A stretch of DNA of 64,000 bases, taken from contig OU612067.1 in NCBI GenBank assembly GCA_914767715.1, positions 17,117,001 through 17,181,000 on the forward strand, given 5' to 3'. This document shows positions 1 to 14,300 of this stretch, in pieces (positions within the stretch are counted from its first letter, which is position 1; the number at the start of each line of letters is the position of its first letter). The notes below the pieces were generated by a model. The model saw only the letters and a list, made by a program, of their open reading frames with translations. It ran no database searches and was not told the DNA's origin. This DNA comes from Membranipora membranacea. Lineage: Eukaryota > Bryozoa > Gymnolaemata > Cheilostomatida > Membraniporidae. Made by a program: the position numbers and the translations under genes.

Positions 1-3000
1 TTTGTAAACTTTCAATTAATATACACAAATAATGTCTGTTTGCATTTTTATAAATTCTGGACGTATCAATCTTTCAAGGTGGGGGTTGGTACCAATTATC
101 CCTTAATTATGAACAATCTATTTAGACCCACAGGCAAAGTAGTCCAGGTGGCTAGACACCTCAGGGCATCAATGTATAAAAAGTTATTAAAGGTCCACAT
201 GGATACAATTTTGCTGTGTACGTTTTTCTGATTGTTTTTGATACGTGTTATGAATTTGCACTAATAGTGGTCAGCAATACGTAAATTAGCATCTAAGAAG
301 TCAAGTCATCACCTCCATGAAATTTTGGTGCAGACGTGAAAAAATAAGGATATTGACTTTTTCGAGTCGGTTTTTTTATAGAGGAGTCAGCATTACTAAG
401 TGATTTTTCACCATTTCATGTTGCACACAAGAGATTTAAGTTTGTTATTTCTGTAAAAAAACTTAGTCACATTTGGTCATTGTCCTGCAATGTTTTTTTG
501 TGGATGACGTTATTGCTCTCAAAAATTATCATCAATGTTTGATCGCACCTGATGAATTTTAAAAAATCAGATTTTTTATAGCTAGAGGCTTCCAAAAACC
601 TCTCAATTATTTACATGCCCTGAACCTTGGAACCGTTGGTTTGTTATTTTGCCTCATGGGAAACCAGAATAAAAGTTTTCAGTGTTGAAAGCATGACCTG
701 TGTGTAAAATTTGGGTACAATTCAATGGACGACATTAAATTTTAAAAGACATGACGCTGTCTGCAACACACCATAAAAGGGCTGAATTGCTCCCATTGCT
801 GTGATGGAAAGTTAATCCACCAAGATATCTGCTACCAATTTTGTCATGATGATAGAATCTTGTTGATTTAATCCCATCTTATTAATTTTGCATAGCTTTC
901 ACAGAATTAAATTCTTTTCTTAGAATGGAAATAGTATCATAACATCATGCAGTTAGAACACTTAACACAGGGGCTCATCTGAAATTGATCTGATTGGCTG
1001 TCCCTACTAGCATGAATTATATAACCTGGGAAATCAACTTCTTTAGAAAAATGCAGACAGTATTAAAATCATTCTGCGCATGCTCAGCTCTGGGCATGAG
1101 CTGATCTCTGCAAAATTGAGCCTCGGAATTCCGAAGCCATCTGATTGGCTACCAGCTCTGGTGGCACACTCTCAAATGCGTGCGGAATTGTTAGAAAGAG
1201 TTATCTTCTATTGTCACTATTAGCTAAATTTGACTGGCAATTTATGCAGGGGATGTCCTATCTCCCCAGACCAAAATTGCAATTAGAACCCAGACTAAAC
1301 TCATTGTTCTTGCACATGCGCAAATTCAAGTCACGCATGATACATACTTAGCCTTACGACATTCTCTTTGTGGTAATGATACCCTAGTTTATCAGTGATC
1401 TACATGCCCAGTCAGATCACGAGAGTCAGTATGTATTAAAATGCCTTCAACGTCGATGATTTGGGCTTTTCCAGAATGCTACTAGGGACTGGCTATTTTT
1501 GCAAGCCCATTGTTTGGCAAAAGAAAGCTAATGATGCTATTCCAGATATGGAATTCAATGATAGCTTTATTCTAATGACGTGTTGGGCCTTGGTACAGTA
1601 GCTAAATGTAGCCAGGGTGGCTATGTGTATCTCAGCGGACCATACCACCATCCACGAGATCACTGCTCCGGAAGAATATATGCAGGGAAACAATTAGTCT
1701 GAGCCCCCCAAACACTTACCCCCTCTCCCGCAGCGAAGATAATCAACTAACCTTTCCTCCCTCTTTTATACCATACAATAATACTGTTGCTAGTTGGGCA
1801 ACAGGCTAGACTGGCTAGTGATCTCAGACGATATTTGTTTATTGTTTCTGCATCATATGTCAAACTAATTTAGTAATTGCTGCCTAGTAGGTTGTTGATC
1901 TATGGTTTGAGAAATCAGAACCAGAATGGTGATGAGTGATGACCTGATGGGACCTTAGCCCAGGAACATCCAGCCCACACACCACCCCTGCACAAGGTTT
2001 CCAACAACGAAATTTCCAAATGGAAAGGTCTGCTGTAGATGCTGTTCACTGCATTATATTACCACACCCCACCCATCCTTTTACCACACCCCACCCATCC
2101 TTTCTGACAAAAAACATAGCTTTTCGACAAGTCAATAATGCAAGGAGTTTTATAGGCAGAGAATAAACTGTTTCTGGTATATTTCCATATGCCGCTGTCG
2201 CAATACTGGCCCAGTTTTATTGACCTAGCTCAAGCTTTTGTGTCGCTGCCGCCAATCAACAGTCGGACTTTTAGTCTACGAGATACATTAGCTCAGTCTG
2301 AAACTGAAATAGCATCCTCCTACATCTGAAAGTTCTATTCTGGGAGCAGCATAAAAAGCTTTATTTGTTTGAAGAATTCAAAATATGTTACAGTCGTATC
2401 AATTTATGTCAATCACTGCAGCTAATATTTACCAATAAAGTGTGTTATGTACCGAGGCAGGAAATAAGAAATAATCAAATATCCTCAATGTTTCTATGCT
2501 TGTATGGAAACGGTGGCGTAGTGTTTATCTGTCCTTTCAATTGAGCTGGTGTTATTTGAAAAGGCATGTTTAAGACCTTCACTTTTATGAAGCTTACTGC
2601 TGCTGCTTGCGTATGTGATGCATAGCCCTGCTGCTTTGGCTTTGGTTACGTGTCTGCATCCACTTGCGTAATCACGGTTACAATATTTCAAGGTGCAAGT
2701 CACGTTTTTATAGTCAGGGCCCAATTGCAATAATGATGTAACATACAAATCAAGGCATGTCATGAATTTATTTTGCAAATTCTTACAATTTGTAAACATG
2801 AGAATATAATTGCACATGGCCCAAAGCTCTAAAAGTTACACTGACCGGATCTATGAAATATTTATGTTCAAAATAAAATTCATCATAAACAACAAAATTT
2901 GAAAAATAAAGCAGCGGGCTCGTTGATATTCCATCTCCTGGGGGAGGGGAGGGGTTTTGGCCAAAAATTCAAACATTGTAGAGGAAATATGGGAACCACA

Positions 3001-4170
3001 AATAGAGGTAATGGAGTGGTAACCGATGGCTTTTTATAAATTTTTGATTTAACATGATGCAGATATTGTGCTTATGAAAAGTCAGCTTTTACCTTCTCTT
3101 TGATTTATCTGATGACCAGGAATCCCATTCTATTTCATTGAGACTCGTTATTACTACAGACTGATTGAAACAAAAAACTGCCCAGTGCAGTGATCACTAT
3201 GGAGCTGTGGTACTAATACTAATTTTTGTTGTTCAAATTTTAGAGGACACTTGATGCAAAGATTACGAGGCTAAATACATCGACAAGCATCCGGCTTTGA
3301 ATACTTGCATGCATACACTCGTATGTACGTGCGGACAAACTGCTGAAACACCGAGAGGTTAGTAACACGACGGTCTTTGACCGGTACGGAAATTAATTTC
3401 CTACGACTTATGTCTTGCTTCAGACGGCCTTTAGGATTTCCACAAAACAAAATCTTGGCTTCTGTACTATTAGGTTAGTGCAGCGCTTATACAGCGATGA
3501 CTTTCGATTATTGATGGTAATGGCCCATCTCAGATCTTGGATGTACTTTCTTACACGTGGGTGAGAAATCTTATCTTGTGTATTTTTTATGCATAAACAT
3601 CTTGTTTATGCATACAAATGTGATTTGTAGGCGTAAGTTGTTTATTTGCCAGGGAAAGGATTTGCCTTGAACTTTCTTTCTCAAGGGATTCGTCAATCCT
3701 TGAGATTGCATGCCTTTGAATTGGGCTATCAAAAGTACAAAGGATCACACAATTGCTGCCAACGGCAGCTGTTGTCTTGGAGAATGTGGCACTTTGATAT
3801 CGCTATCATATATAATAGCGCTGTAGAGTGTAACAAAACCTGCATTTCGACAGCTTGAGCACCAAGTATATCTGTCATATCACCTGACAACAGCTGTATG
3901 AATGAATTAGGATACAATTTTGTCACTCTCGAGTGAAGTCATTGGGAGTCAAGTAGCAAGTCATGCCGATAAATTTTTCCCACATGAAAAAAATTACATT
4001 TGAATCTTGTATTTTCTTCTAGTCTCTAAGACTGTTACAATGCGTTAACAGAAAACACCAGGAAATTCAGGTTTTGGTCAATTGTAGACCACGGGAGTAT
4101 TCATACCAGATGGCTTTCAAAACATGTTACATTTGATATCCAGTCACTTATATTCCACATGAGATGCTAT

Positions 4171-4250
4171 AGCTAGCCTGGTGAGGCTGTCGGGCGGGTT
4201 GGGATCCCACCCCAACCCATCCCAACAGCCTGTCCAGTCTGAGAAGCTAG
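4171..4250. repeat. Foldback repeat starting CTAGCC
   Basis: An imperfect inverted repeat runs from CTAGCCTGG to GAAGCTAG, with a GGTTGGG / CCCAACC core. It resembles the other CTAGCC-ended hairpins in the window (12176, 36686, 62062), but the arms are degenerate and no clean target duplication is visible. Confidence 0.4.
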
Positions 4251-4282
4251 TACTATATCCTCTTTTTGAGCAAGCATATGAG

Positions 4283-4318
4283 TGTCAACCATAGACTTAA
4301 TAAGTCTATGGTGTCACC
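4283..4318. repeat. Palindromic repeat CCATAGACTTA/TAAGTCTATGG (family B)
   Basis: Perfect 11-bp arms (4289-4299 and 4301-4311) surround one central base and are bordered by TGTCAA on the left and TGTCAC on the right. The same unit recurs near 32753-32862, so it is a dispersed repeat rather than a chance hairpin. Confidence 0.6.
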
Positions 4319-5095
4319 CTTTGAAAACTCTTATCAAGTGCCCTTGACTTGACTAAAGTGCATGCCTGGGCTTTGCAAGGAGAGGATTCCCTCCTTATTG
4401 CATAACAGCCCAACGTCAATAGTACTCATGCTCTATGTAAGAAACAATATGTCACTGTAGTGGGGTAATTCACATTGGGCTATACATGCTCCAGGATATG
4501 ACTGCCTCGATGCCCGCTGGCTTGTCCCTTAGGATGTTTTAACCTCTCCATTTCAAAATATTTTGGCACTCTGTTTGCACTATGCGTCGTGGCCTCTGCC
4601 AATTCCATACTTGCAATTCATGAGAAAATAGCATGGTTAAAGAATTCTGATCTTCCCAAACTGCACTTTTAAAAACTCCTCTGGGAACTCGTGTCTAATA
4701 AAAGTATAAACTGCTGCCTCTAGGCAAAATTATTGGCGATTTATTTATCATCTTCTGTTTAATGGAATTCCGATAAAAAATGGTAAATTGCGAAGGTCGA
4801 AACCTCAAAGCTATCCTCAACAAAGGAACAGACTGTCGATTTCCTTGTCAGATCTAGAAGAATGTAGATTGGGAAGCGATGATGCAATCAGGCATTTTTT
4901 GGCCTAGGCTTTGATCAGGAGTTTTTTCCATCAATCAGCCTCTGCCTTTTTAAATCGAAAAGGCAGAGGGGGATCTTTTTACTGCATGTGGGGATTGCAA
5001 ACACACAGCAAACACACAGATATTTTTAGTCCCGTTCCGCAAGGACCTGGCTAGGATGAATGGCGTGCCAGTACCAAATCAGAAATGACTGCCGG

Positions 5096-5170
5096 CGCCG
5101 GCACTTGAACCTGGACCTCACAGATCACAAGTTCGCACCCTAAACCATCAGAACACTCCTGACTCCCCAA
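5096..5170 (-). repeat. tRNA-like SINE fragment
   Basis: Read on the minus strand, the segment has an A-box-like stretch (complement of 5134-5155, TGATGGTTTAGGGTGCG) followed by a B-box-like GGTTCAAGTGC (complement of 5101-5111) at tRNA-like spacing. That is the usual layout of the RNA polymerase III promoter of a tRNA-derived SINE. A full cloverleaf is not convincing, so a real tRNA gene is unlikely. Confidence 0.4.
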
Positions 5171-5410
5171 CACTTATGTTTTACATTGCTGGTGGGAGGG
5201 AAAGGCAAATTAAATGTCTCATAGCAGTCTGGTGTTCATCACCGTCAAAAACTGTTTATATAGTTAGGACATCATCATTTTGGGTCAGTCAGAGACTAAA
5301 AGCCTTAATATACTGAGGGTTAAACCATGCCCAATCCTATCATTTATAGCTCTGAACCTACCAGCAAAAAAGTATCCCACGGCATCTTCTTCTATTCATC
5401 CCATCCCCCT

Positions 5411-5484
5411 CTAGCCATGTCATACGGCAACAGTTTTTTTTTTAAACCAAAAAAAACAAAATCCGTTGACGCGTGACGAGGCTG
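5411..5484. mobile_element. Short foldback element, family C copy 1
   Basis: The element begins CTAGCCATGTCATACGG and ends GCGTGACGAGGCTG, so the ends are imperfect inverted repeats around an A/T-rich centre. CCCCCT lies directly outside both ends, which is consistent with a 6-bp target duplication. It matches the elements at 12176 and 41600. Confidence 0.55.
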
Positions 5485-8216
5485 CCCCCTTCACACAGGA
5501 GTCACATACAGTTTAAACCAAGGCAATGTCGAACTCCTTGGTTAAACTGAACTGATCAATCATCCAACAGGCAGCTCATATCGCCACACAAAGTTGTAGA
5601 TTGAAGTAGTGGGATGATGCAGCAGTTTTCCGAAGCTAAGCATTGGAAATTGGTTGCAGTGCAAAAGAATTGCATGTTTGCGCACAGATGGCTTGTTGCC
5701 AATACTCATAAACCCCTTACCCCTGATATCACTGAGGTATATATAATGCCTGATATACGTCACATCGCATTCTATATACAGAGAGTAATGCTTGATCAAG
5801 ATGATGTTATTTTCAAACCATAAGACATGACTTGTCTTTGCTTACATGAGAATGAAATCATTTAATTACTTTCAATGACGCTAATTGGCAGCTCGATCAC
5901 ACAAATTTAGGGATTATCCCTCATGCACTTCTTGAAGCTTTTGTTGTGTAATGCTAGGAACGCTACAACAAACCGCCTGCTTGTTCCGTACGCCGAGTGT
6001 CATTTCAAATTCATGCACACCGTTACGGTAGCAATTTGCTCATCTCTATTATTCAATACTTTTGCTTGTCCCTGGTGAATCATTTTTACCGAGGCTATCG
6101 GCCCCCTAGAGAGCTTTGTCTGAATAATCTATGAAACAAATAATTGCCTTCTCATTCAGCGACAGCGCCGCTTGAAAGTTAGATTAAACTGAAAACTGAT
6201 TTTAGCAAATAGTGTCTCCATCATGGACGTTGTAGACAAATCCAGTCAGGACTCAGCTAGACAAGTACAACACACAGCAATGAAGCTTAAAACATCTCGA
6301 GCATTAACCTGTTTCTTCATACATGAGAAAGCAAAACATACACACGGTCCCAGGTTAAAAGGAAAACAAATTTGACCAGATATCCCCTTGACCGTATTAT
6401 TCATTCAAATACTGCTCCATAGAGGGTAAGATGTAACTAGAATATGAAATCCGGCAGCAAATTCAATTTGCTCATGAATATCAATTTCATCTCTCATTTC
6501 AGATTGAGTCTAAACATCATCATATCTTTGTCACATGTGTCAGCTGCGTCCTCAAAAGTCTTGGAATGAGCCATATGTTGGTCATATGTAATACAATCAT
6601 CTACATATTTTCCCTGGGGCTCAAGCCTCTAAGAGATCTTTGACCGCACTTGAATTACGCAATGGTCAGCTTTTTTATTGCTGAAATATTGACACAAATG
6701 TTGTGACACTTTGGAGTTCCCAATCTAATTTTCTCAGAAGTTATTCTAGTTTTCAAGGGTAAGCGCATAACAATCTCAGTCCTATTTTTACTTGTGCATC
6801 CAGAATGCCATTGATGTCTTCTCAGAATATCCTCAATGTGTGAGCTGTTTACTCCTCTCAACTGGTTCTTGTCCACTTACAGTAATGAGTTGTCACACAA
6901 GAAAAAGTTCATTTGCAGAAAGTTCAACTTCACCATAGACTGTCCGATTTTAAAGTTCACCCCAAAGCATGTGTCTATCGGAGAGCTTGTGTCCCGCAAG
7001 CGAGTTTGACTTGGCGGTTCAAATGTTGGTTAAAAATTATGAGCCACCAATGTCTGCACCATCTTGCTCTCAGTCAGGGCTAGGTCAGAGCACACCTTGG
7101 GGTTCAACAAGCCCCAGTAGTCAATAAATACATACCAATAGTTGTGCCCCCTTTACATGCGTGAATTCTCAGAGTCCTTACATTAGTGTTTTAAATCACC
7201 AGAATATTTTTTAGGTACCACAATCTGTGAAAGATACGATAATTAGGGCCAGTTACATTATCATCCAAGCCCAATCACATCTTGGTTTGGATGTGGTTGT
7301 AATGGAATGCAACTACCAGCACCTGGCCAGCACCTAAACTAGAACATTGCCCCAATACTGACACTGCATATTATATGACACTGATCTGAAATTTGGTATA
7401 ACCCTGAACACAACTCCACCAGGCCAAGTTTGAAAGTTGACTCCAATAATCACAGTCCAAAGTTTTGTGCTATTAATAGATCCAGGCCTTCTTTATCTGA
7501 GTTGTGACCGAAGCAGCTCCTCTATGGCAATCAGAAATTAGTCAGATTACAGTGTTTACTGAGATTTGATGCTCGTCAGCAAATAATGAACATTGAATAA
7601 TTAATGTCAGGATTTGCGACATAAACATAGATACAAAGTTAAAATGCAAAGGGCTGTTACAGTAGTTAATACCGGATTGACACTCGAATGTGTGTTACAA
7701 CTTAGTGGTGAGTCTTGTGCTCTCTTATTCATTGAGGCGATAAAGGAAGATCTGTGAGGGAAATATTGGAGGCCAGAGGTATAGTGTAAGTTTTTTTAAG
7801 GTACCCAACCTAGAGTTGTTGTGGGGGGGAGGCGGTCTATAGCTACTTATTTTACTCGTTCGTTCAGCATCGTTTACGGGGTATGAGGAGGTTCTCAGAC
7901 CCCTGTTTGATCTAGGCCTGATCAATGGTCAATAATCCAGTCGCAACCACAACGTGGGAGGCCTCCAGGGTGCAATAATAATGTTCTGCTCGGCTAACAT
8001 ACAGTAATGCTCCGCACAAACATCTTCTCGTTCGGGCAGTCAGTGATATCAGACCAAAGCGATGTCAAACTTTTTTATGTCAGACCGTGACAACATTTTC
8101 ATGTAAGCTGAAAACTTTTAAGTACCGTTCTCACCCAGAGCACCCTGTGATTCATTTTTATTATCACATGGTAATATCGGATCTGATAATAAACTAAACA
8201 TTCTGCTCTCTTGCAG

Positions 8217-8343
8217 GTTTGAGCTGACGGATTATTCCACATATGAAGCTAATTCACAGCCTGGCAATTCAAAAAGCTTGCGATGATGGTGAAAGGAAAA
8301 TGGATTCTTTTGTCGCTACTTTTGTTAGGTTACACTGCTACAG
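8217..8343 (+). CDS. Alternative first coding exon 1a, signal peptide (receptor gene)
   Basis: The Met at 8283 opens a short basic stretch followed by a strong hydrophobic run ([14 protein letters not shown]), a good signal peptide. The donor CAG|GTAGCC after 8343 leaves one codon base, giving Gly when joined to the GT at 15636. A second phase-compatible donor (GTAAGC) follows 8382 and would add 13 residues. An acceptor (TTGCAG) ends at 8216, so this exon probably has a non-coding exon upstream. Coding part starts at 8283. Confidence 0.65.
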
Positions 8344-11300
8344 GTAGCCACGGCATTACAACTGAGGAGTTTGCCAGTCGCCGTAAGCTTCTACTAATCA
8401 TTTCTAGTAGTTTTCTCACTCACAATCCTCAAACTGATAGAGTGAGCTCTGGAATTTCAAGAGATATCTAAATGCAGTTATTGAAAGAGTTAAAAAAGCA
8501 ATCATTGTCGCGTAGTCTTGTACCAGTAAACCAAACTAGCTGGTTTCGAGCATATATAAAAAAATCCACTCTATCCAATCTGAATCGGCATTGGCATAAT
8601 GTTGAAAGGTTTTCCACAGCTTTCTACCAAACGCTGCCTTTCTTAGTCGATTCACCTAATCCTGCAGATGTATCTATGGTAGTTCAGTAGCTGCATGTAG
8701 ATAGCATGTCTCAATGAACGTTGATGGAAAGTAGTCATCCACCTTCCTTTCTAGTAGCATTTTTAGTTAGCAGTTATGTCCCCTCAATGTAGTGGGTGCC
8801 AACTCCCAAAATATCCTCAGACCAAAAGGCTTTAGATAATATCATAATGCCTAGCTCTCATTAAAGTTATTCTTTGCTTTCTTTTGCATGACTCACATTA
8901 CCTATTGATGGTCTGATGTTGGATCTAACCGCTGCTCACTTTATATTTGGTAAGTTATCCTACCTTTATTTTGTCTGTCATTAGAACAATGCACTGCAGG
9001 TTGACGGTTGTGCATGATTACGCAAAGTTGATTCAGACTTGTATTCTTTATGGCCTCTTACTCCTTGCTAAGCATGCATTGTTTATTGGATGGCTAATAC
9101 GTTACATCGAACACTTTTAACAACACTACATAAAGCAATGCTTGGTGCGGTAGTTTTATGACGTTAACGTCGTAGAATCAATATTAACATTGCATTCAGC
9201 TTTATTTTGTAATCCTCTCCTCAAATCTGTTGTATCAATCTTGTTTTCTTGCCTAAATCAGGGATTTCAGGACAAACTCTCTGCCTTGATAACGGCAGCC
9301 CTGATTTTGTTTTAGAAGTTGTCCTCTCAGTGTATGATAATAGACAACTCTTGTATATAACAGTGTCTCTGTGTCATTTGTCTAGGTATATACTGCTATT
9401 TTCCTTAATTGGGTTATTATCATAGAATAAGTTTCACAGATGATCATCAATGAAGTCATCCAATGCGTTCTTCTTGACAGACGCAATCATTCATGTTTTC
9501 ATGTTGGATTTAATATGATTTTACCTTCATCCTCCTCCAATTCACCGCCACACCTGGCGATGTGTTCAGATTGAGGCTCTCGGAAAGGTGCTGATATTCT
9601 CAAGATTCATGTTGGTTATGGTTTCGTCGGCAGGAGTCTGATATGTTACAAGCACGTTGACCTGCACGTCGTGTTTTTGTGTTATGCCCAGGTATGACCA
9701 TCAACGGTTGGCAAGTTAACCAGAATATGATAATTGACATTGCCAATCAAAGTAGAGTTGTTATTTGACATGCATTGTTTTTCACAGTTTCACACCAGGT
9801 TCAGTTTATGTTTCCAAAATGAGTTGTTGGCATCATCAGCACTTGGTCACCTGCATTTATATGGTAACTTTGACACTTCATATGTCAACTCAATGTTTTC
9901 TTTGATATTGCTAAGTTTTCACTCTGTTTCTGGTTGTATGGTTGGGGTATTTGAAAATATTGTCACGGAAGGTCGTTCAGTTTGACTTTGGTCGGTCTAT
10001 TGTGTAGGCGATGCTTCCTCTGTTATTTTTTTAGTTGTTTCTCATATCGCTTGATTCAATGTACTATTGAAATGATTATAATACATGGTAGATTGATATA
10101 TTACAATAATGAAAAGCCTTTATCATAATAAGCATTATCTATATATATAAACTTTATCTAAGGTCGACCTTTAGACAAGAATCGGTACAATATTGAGACA
10201 CTTTAATAAATGGGCTGGGAAAAATCAATTTCTTGCCTCAACTCAATACCAAGTCTTATTTCGTAATTTGTAGTGTGCCCATATAGATACTAATAACATT
10301 CGCTTGCTGGCTTAATTTATTATTTCAACAAAGATTGTTGGGTTGGAGTGATGGGCTGGCTTGTCATCAATGCAGCAAGTTTACAACTCTTGAGCTAAAA
10401 GGGGAGGTACTCAACTTCCTAAGAGATATCGTTATCATTATTATTGGAGGTTTGATTAACATTTCGGAACTTTGAGCGATTGACATGCCCGTGTCAATGT
10501 CGTAACACATGCCATGAAGTGTGTAAGGCAGGCACTCTTCTGGTTCAATAGTAGCTGCGGAATGGGGCCTCCTACAATGTCTAGCTTCTGGAAATTCGTC
10601 TTACACTATTTGGTACTATTGCTGCTTCTAACGTCATCTGTTAACTGTCTGATTCACACAGCTGCGGAAAAAGGAGGTGAGCTTGAAATGTTGTTTTTTT
10701 CTCTTATTTTGAGCTGTCCTACATCAAATTGCATAATTCTTTATTAGGCTTTGATTTGCTGTGGCGCAATGATAATCTGTTTCATTGTCATAAAAAAGAT
10801 ACACCTGCCTGCTTAATTAATATCAAAAGGAACGAATTTTCGTTCTCAAATTGTTAATCTTGTTAGTAAAACTGGGCTCAATCGGAATTTATGTTATGTT
10901 TCCATCATGAGATTTTATCGGCCAAATATTTGTCAACCTTAAGTTATACACCTTAGGCATCTGTCGGTTCAGTCACACTTTGCGTCATCGGATGATACGC
11001 TGACACTTTCTGTTCTACATATTTCTGACAGTTGCTCAACTGGTCTAGGTAATGCGATTTTTGGACATTTTTGAAACTGTCAGATAAAAATAGAATATGC
11101 CAGTGCACCTTTAAAGGTTCATAATTATCATCACAATACACTCTTAAATTTCTCTGGAGGGGATAAAACAACAATGTTACCGCTAAGCAAAGATTTATTT
11201 TGCCTGAGGCGCTTCTTTTAAATCCTGGGAATTTAAGTAAAGCGCTTTTTAGAAATATTCGTGGTAGCAATTCAATTAGCTGCCGTCTAATCCTTGTGCG

Positions 11301-14300
11301 TCAATTCTGAAGTACAAATATTGTCTAGATGGTTTGATATTTAGATTAGGCGGTGTGAATTTAGCGACAATGTTTGAAAAGCATTTATTAAATTTCTATT
11401 ATCAAGCTTTTTTGCCAAATTTAAAACCTCAGAGGTGGCTTAATGTGTTAAACTTGAGTCAAATTCCTGAGATTGCTCGGAAGACCTAAACTTAAATTGA
11501 GAAGTTGACTTTGCTTAGAGTTTCAGATTAATGCTGTTTGCTTTATTGGGTTTTTGGCAAAAAATCTTGCGCCTTTTTGACATGTTTTCCTGGCAAACAA
11601 AAGGAATTGTTGTAAATCTTGTAAACAAATATTACAGGTTGTGAGCTGAGCATGGTCAAGTGTCCAATAAAGTAAAAATCATGTAATACTCCAACTATTA
11701 TATATAGGTACCGTCCACAATTGATGACAGCTTTTAGCGTAAAATTTGTCACAGCAGCACGGCGCGCTGACTGCTATTGTTTAAATCAGGGCTTTTCTGC
11801 GACTATCGTCACCAAACTGTGATCTATTTGTGAATCGATCCCAAGCTCACAACCTTCGAAGGAATAACACACTTGTGGCGAGTCCTATTTCCGTCCTTGC
11901 GGCTGTTTGAAAAGTTTTTCAAAGATTTTGGAGCTGATGGAGATACCGAGATTACCGATCTTCTTCGATGGCTGAACTTCGTCTACACTTTGTTTGGAGT
12001 CTGTTTTGGCTAATCTGTACAGGTATATTTTATATGGTTAAGATATTTTAGTATAAATACTGTCGTGTGCTCATGTCAGGTGAAGGGAATGTAAATTCTA
12101 CCATAAGGTCGAGTCAGGCATATGAAATGCTCAGAGGTGGACACATCACATTCAGCTTGATCTCACAGCCCGTACCTAGCCTTGTCACGCAGCCATTTTT
12201 TTTCGTTTTAAAAAAAGTGGCCGCGTGTCAAGGCTAGCCCGTACCCAATACGTCTCGCTCTCAAGGGTCTTTTGATGACCTCACTTCACTCTGCACTGTT
12301 CATTGGGCTGGGAAAGACTATCAGTTCAGACTGTCTATTCAGGTCAATCTATGGGTCTCTTCTTTTTGTTCTCACTTAGCAATGATTGAATCAGAGTTCC
12401 AGATCAAAGACGACATCATGCATAGACAAAAGTATGAGCGTTGATCATTAATTATTTCTGAATTCCAACCCTAATCTAAGATCCTGAATGAACATGGCGC
12501 CGTCACAAAGTTTGCGACTATGTAGATAGTATAGGCAGGCTGTGTTGAGTATCTAAGGCTATGATGTCCTCCCATCAGGTATTGTTTTGGTTATTAAACC
12601 CAGTGAATGGCAGATATTGACTTGCCCAATGAAGTATGACAGCAAAATCTGGTCATCAATATTTGTTTTGTTGTTGTGGGAGTTTTAGTCATCACTAGAC
12701 TTGGGTGAACAACATCTTCTGATGTAATTTCATGGGCTAAATCAATCTATTTTTCATAAATTATGTGAAGGTGAACTCCTAGAAATGGGGTTCAATTCAG
12801 GAAATGCAACTCCTCGGCCTCTTTCTACCATTGTAAACAACAAATTGCTCTTTTTATACAAAAAATTCAATTTTCACTGTCACCGAGTGTATGGCGTTTC
12901 CTGTATAAACTAGAACTATGAGATCGGACAGCACAATGTCAGGATCTACTAATTTCATTACTTTGCTCTTTGCACGAAGGTTTATTAAACTAATAATATA
13001 AATTCAAATCGGACTCTTGATAATCGCATGCTACCGATGTTACGGCTATCCCATTGATTTTAATTATCCGCTGTTTATGCTGTGTTTGTGATTTGTAGCT
13101 TTCCTTGCATTTATTGGTTGTCAGTATAATTGGTGTTTGTTGCAATCTAGGGCAACTCAAGAAGAACACTTAAAGTAATGTTGATATCGGAAGAAAAGTG
13201 CCGCAATCCCATATCAAGCATGATTTTCCTGCATATAGGGTTTGAGACGCCGCCCCGCAGACTGACCAGTAGAATGAGAATGACCGACAAACTTGTTTTA
13301 CTTCAATCCTGCTTTCATTCCAAAGGAGAACACATATGAGTTACTTCATCCAATCAAGATACCACAAAAAAAAACATTGTGGGGGGTTGATTTTGAGAAG
13401 TTGTTGCTCCTGTATGTAAGGATATGGTTCAGTCGCACTTGAGAAAGAATGTGTTTTAGAATTGAAAAGCTGCCGATATGAAAATTACAACCATGTTTAA
13501 ATATTGACACAAGGAAACGGTAAAGAACATGTAAATATCCTCTCTGAAGTCTATTTTGGTCACTTTCAAAGGAATTCTATTTGAAGAATTCAGTTCTGCT
13601 GTCTTTTCATTTGTTCAATCAAACACAATCCGTCTGCACAGGCTACTGTTTTGTGGATTTTTTTTTCAGCAGACATATAATTCCTTTTTTGATCTCAACA
13701 TAGCCTTCCCTCTGCACACATCTAATATCTATAGCCTCTTCCTTTCCGTCTCTTTGAATAGCATGCTACAAACGTCAGGCAGGAAATGCTAGTGCGGTGA
13801 TGTTTGCCCGATGTTTTGATGGTGACAATTTGCATTTTACCAACTGTTTAGATATCAATATTGGGTCTTGACTTTCTCGAGTGGCCACTCTTGAACTGTG
13901 AGGAAATGCAGTTAGCTCTTCATGTCCTAAGCATGAGTTTATTGACTTAGGTATGTATTCATACTCAGCCACCTGTATTCAATCGTCAAAGGGCTGAATT
14001 CAAGTATCATGTAATTTAATTTTAAAAACAAAAATCAACTTCTCCTCTGAATCACTACTGCTGCTTATATTGTTCCTGCAATGAACTCTGACCGGCGTAC
14101 AACAGTGAGCAAACTATGGCGCTATTCTGAGCTACTCAGCCTAAGTCGAGTGTTTGAGAAGAATAGGTTCTGCATTGTGGAGTTGCGTATCGTCAAAACG
14201 CCTCAGGAGAATTCTGTCTTTGAAATTCTGGCACCTGGGATTAAACTCGGCACTGTGCCACTTGAATGGACGGTGAATAAGGTGGACTTTCGCATTCGCT

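Larger units (their letters stand above)
1..8216. other. Intergenic or upstream region without recognisable gene
   Basis: I see no exon with recognisable protein similarity on either strand; the reading frames here are short and do not continue across plausible splice sites. The stretch holds small repeats: a 23-bp direct duplication at about 2055-2102, hairpins at about 4937-4969 and 5508-5545, palindromic repeats at 4283-4318 and 5411-5484, and a tRNA-like segment near 5100. An acceptor-like site ending at 8216 suggests that a non-coding 5' exon of the receptor gene lies somewhere in this region, but I could not place it. Confidence 0.5.
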
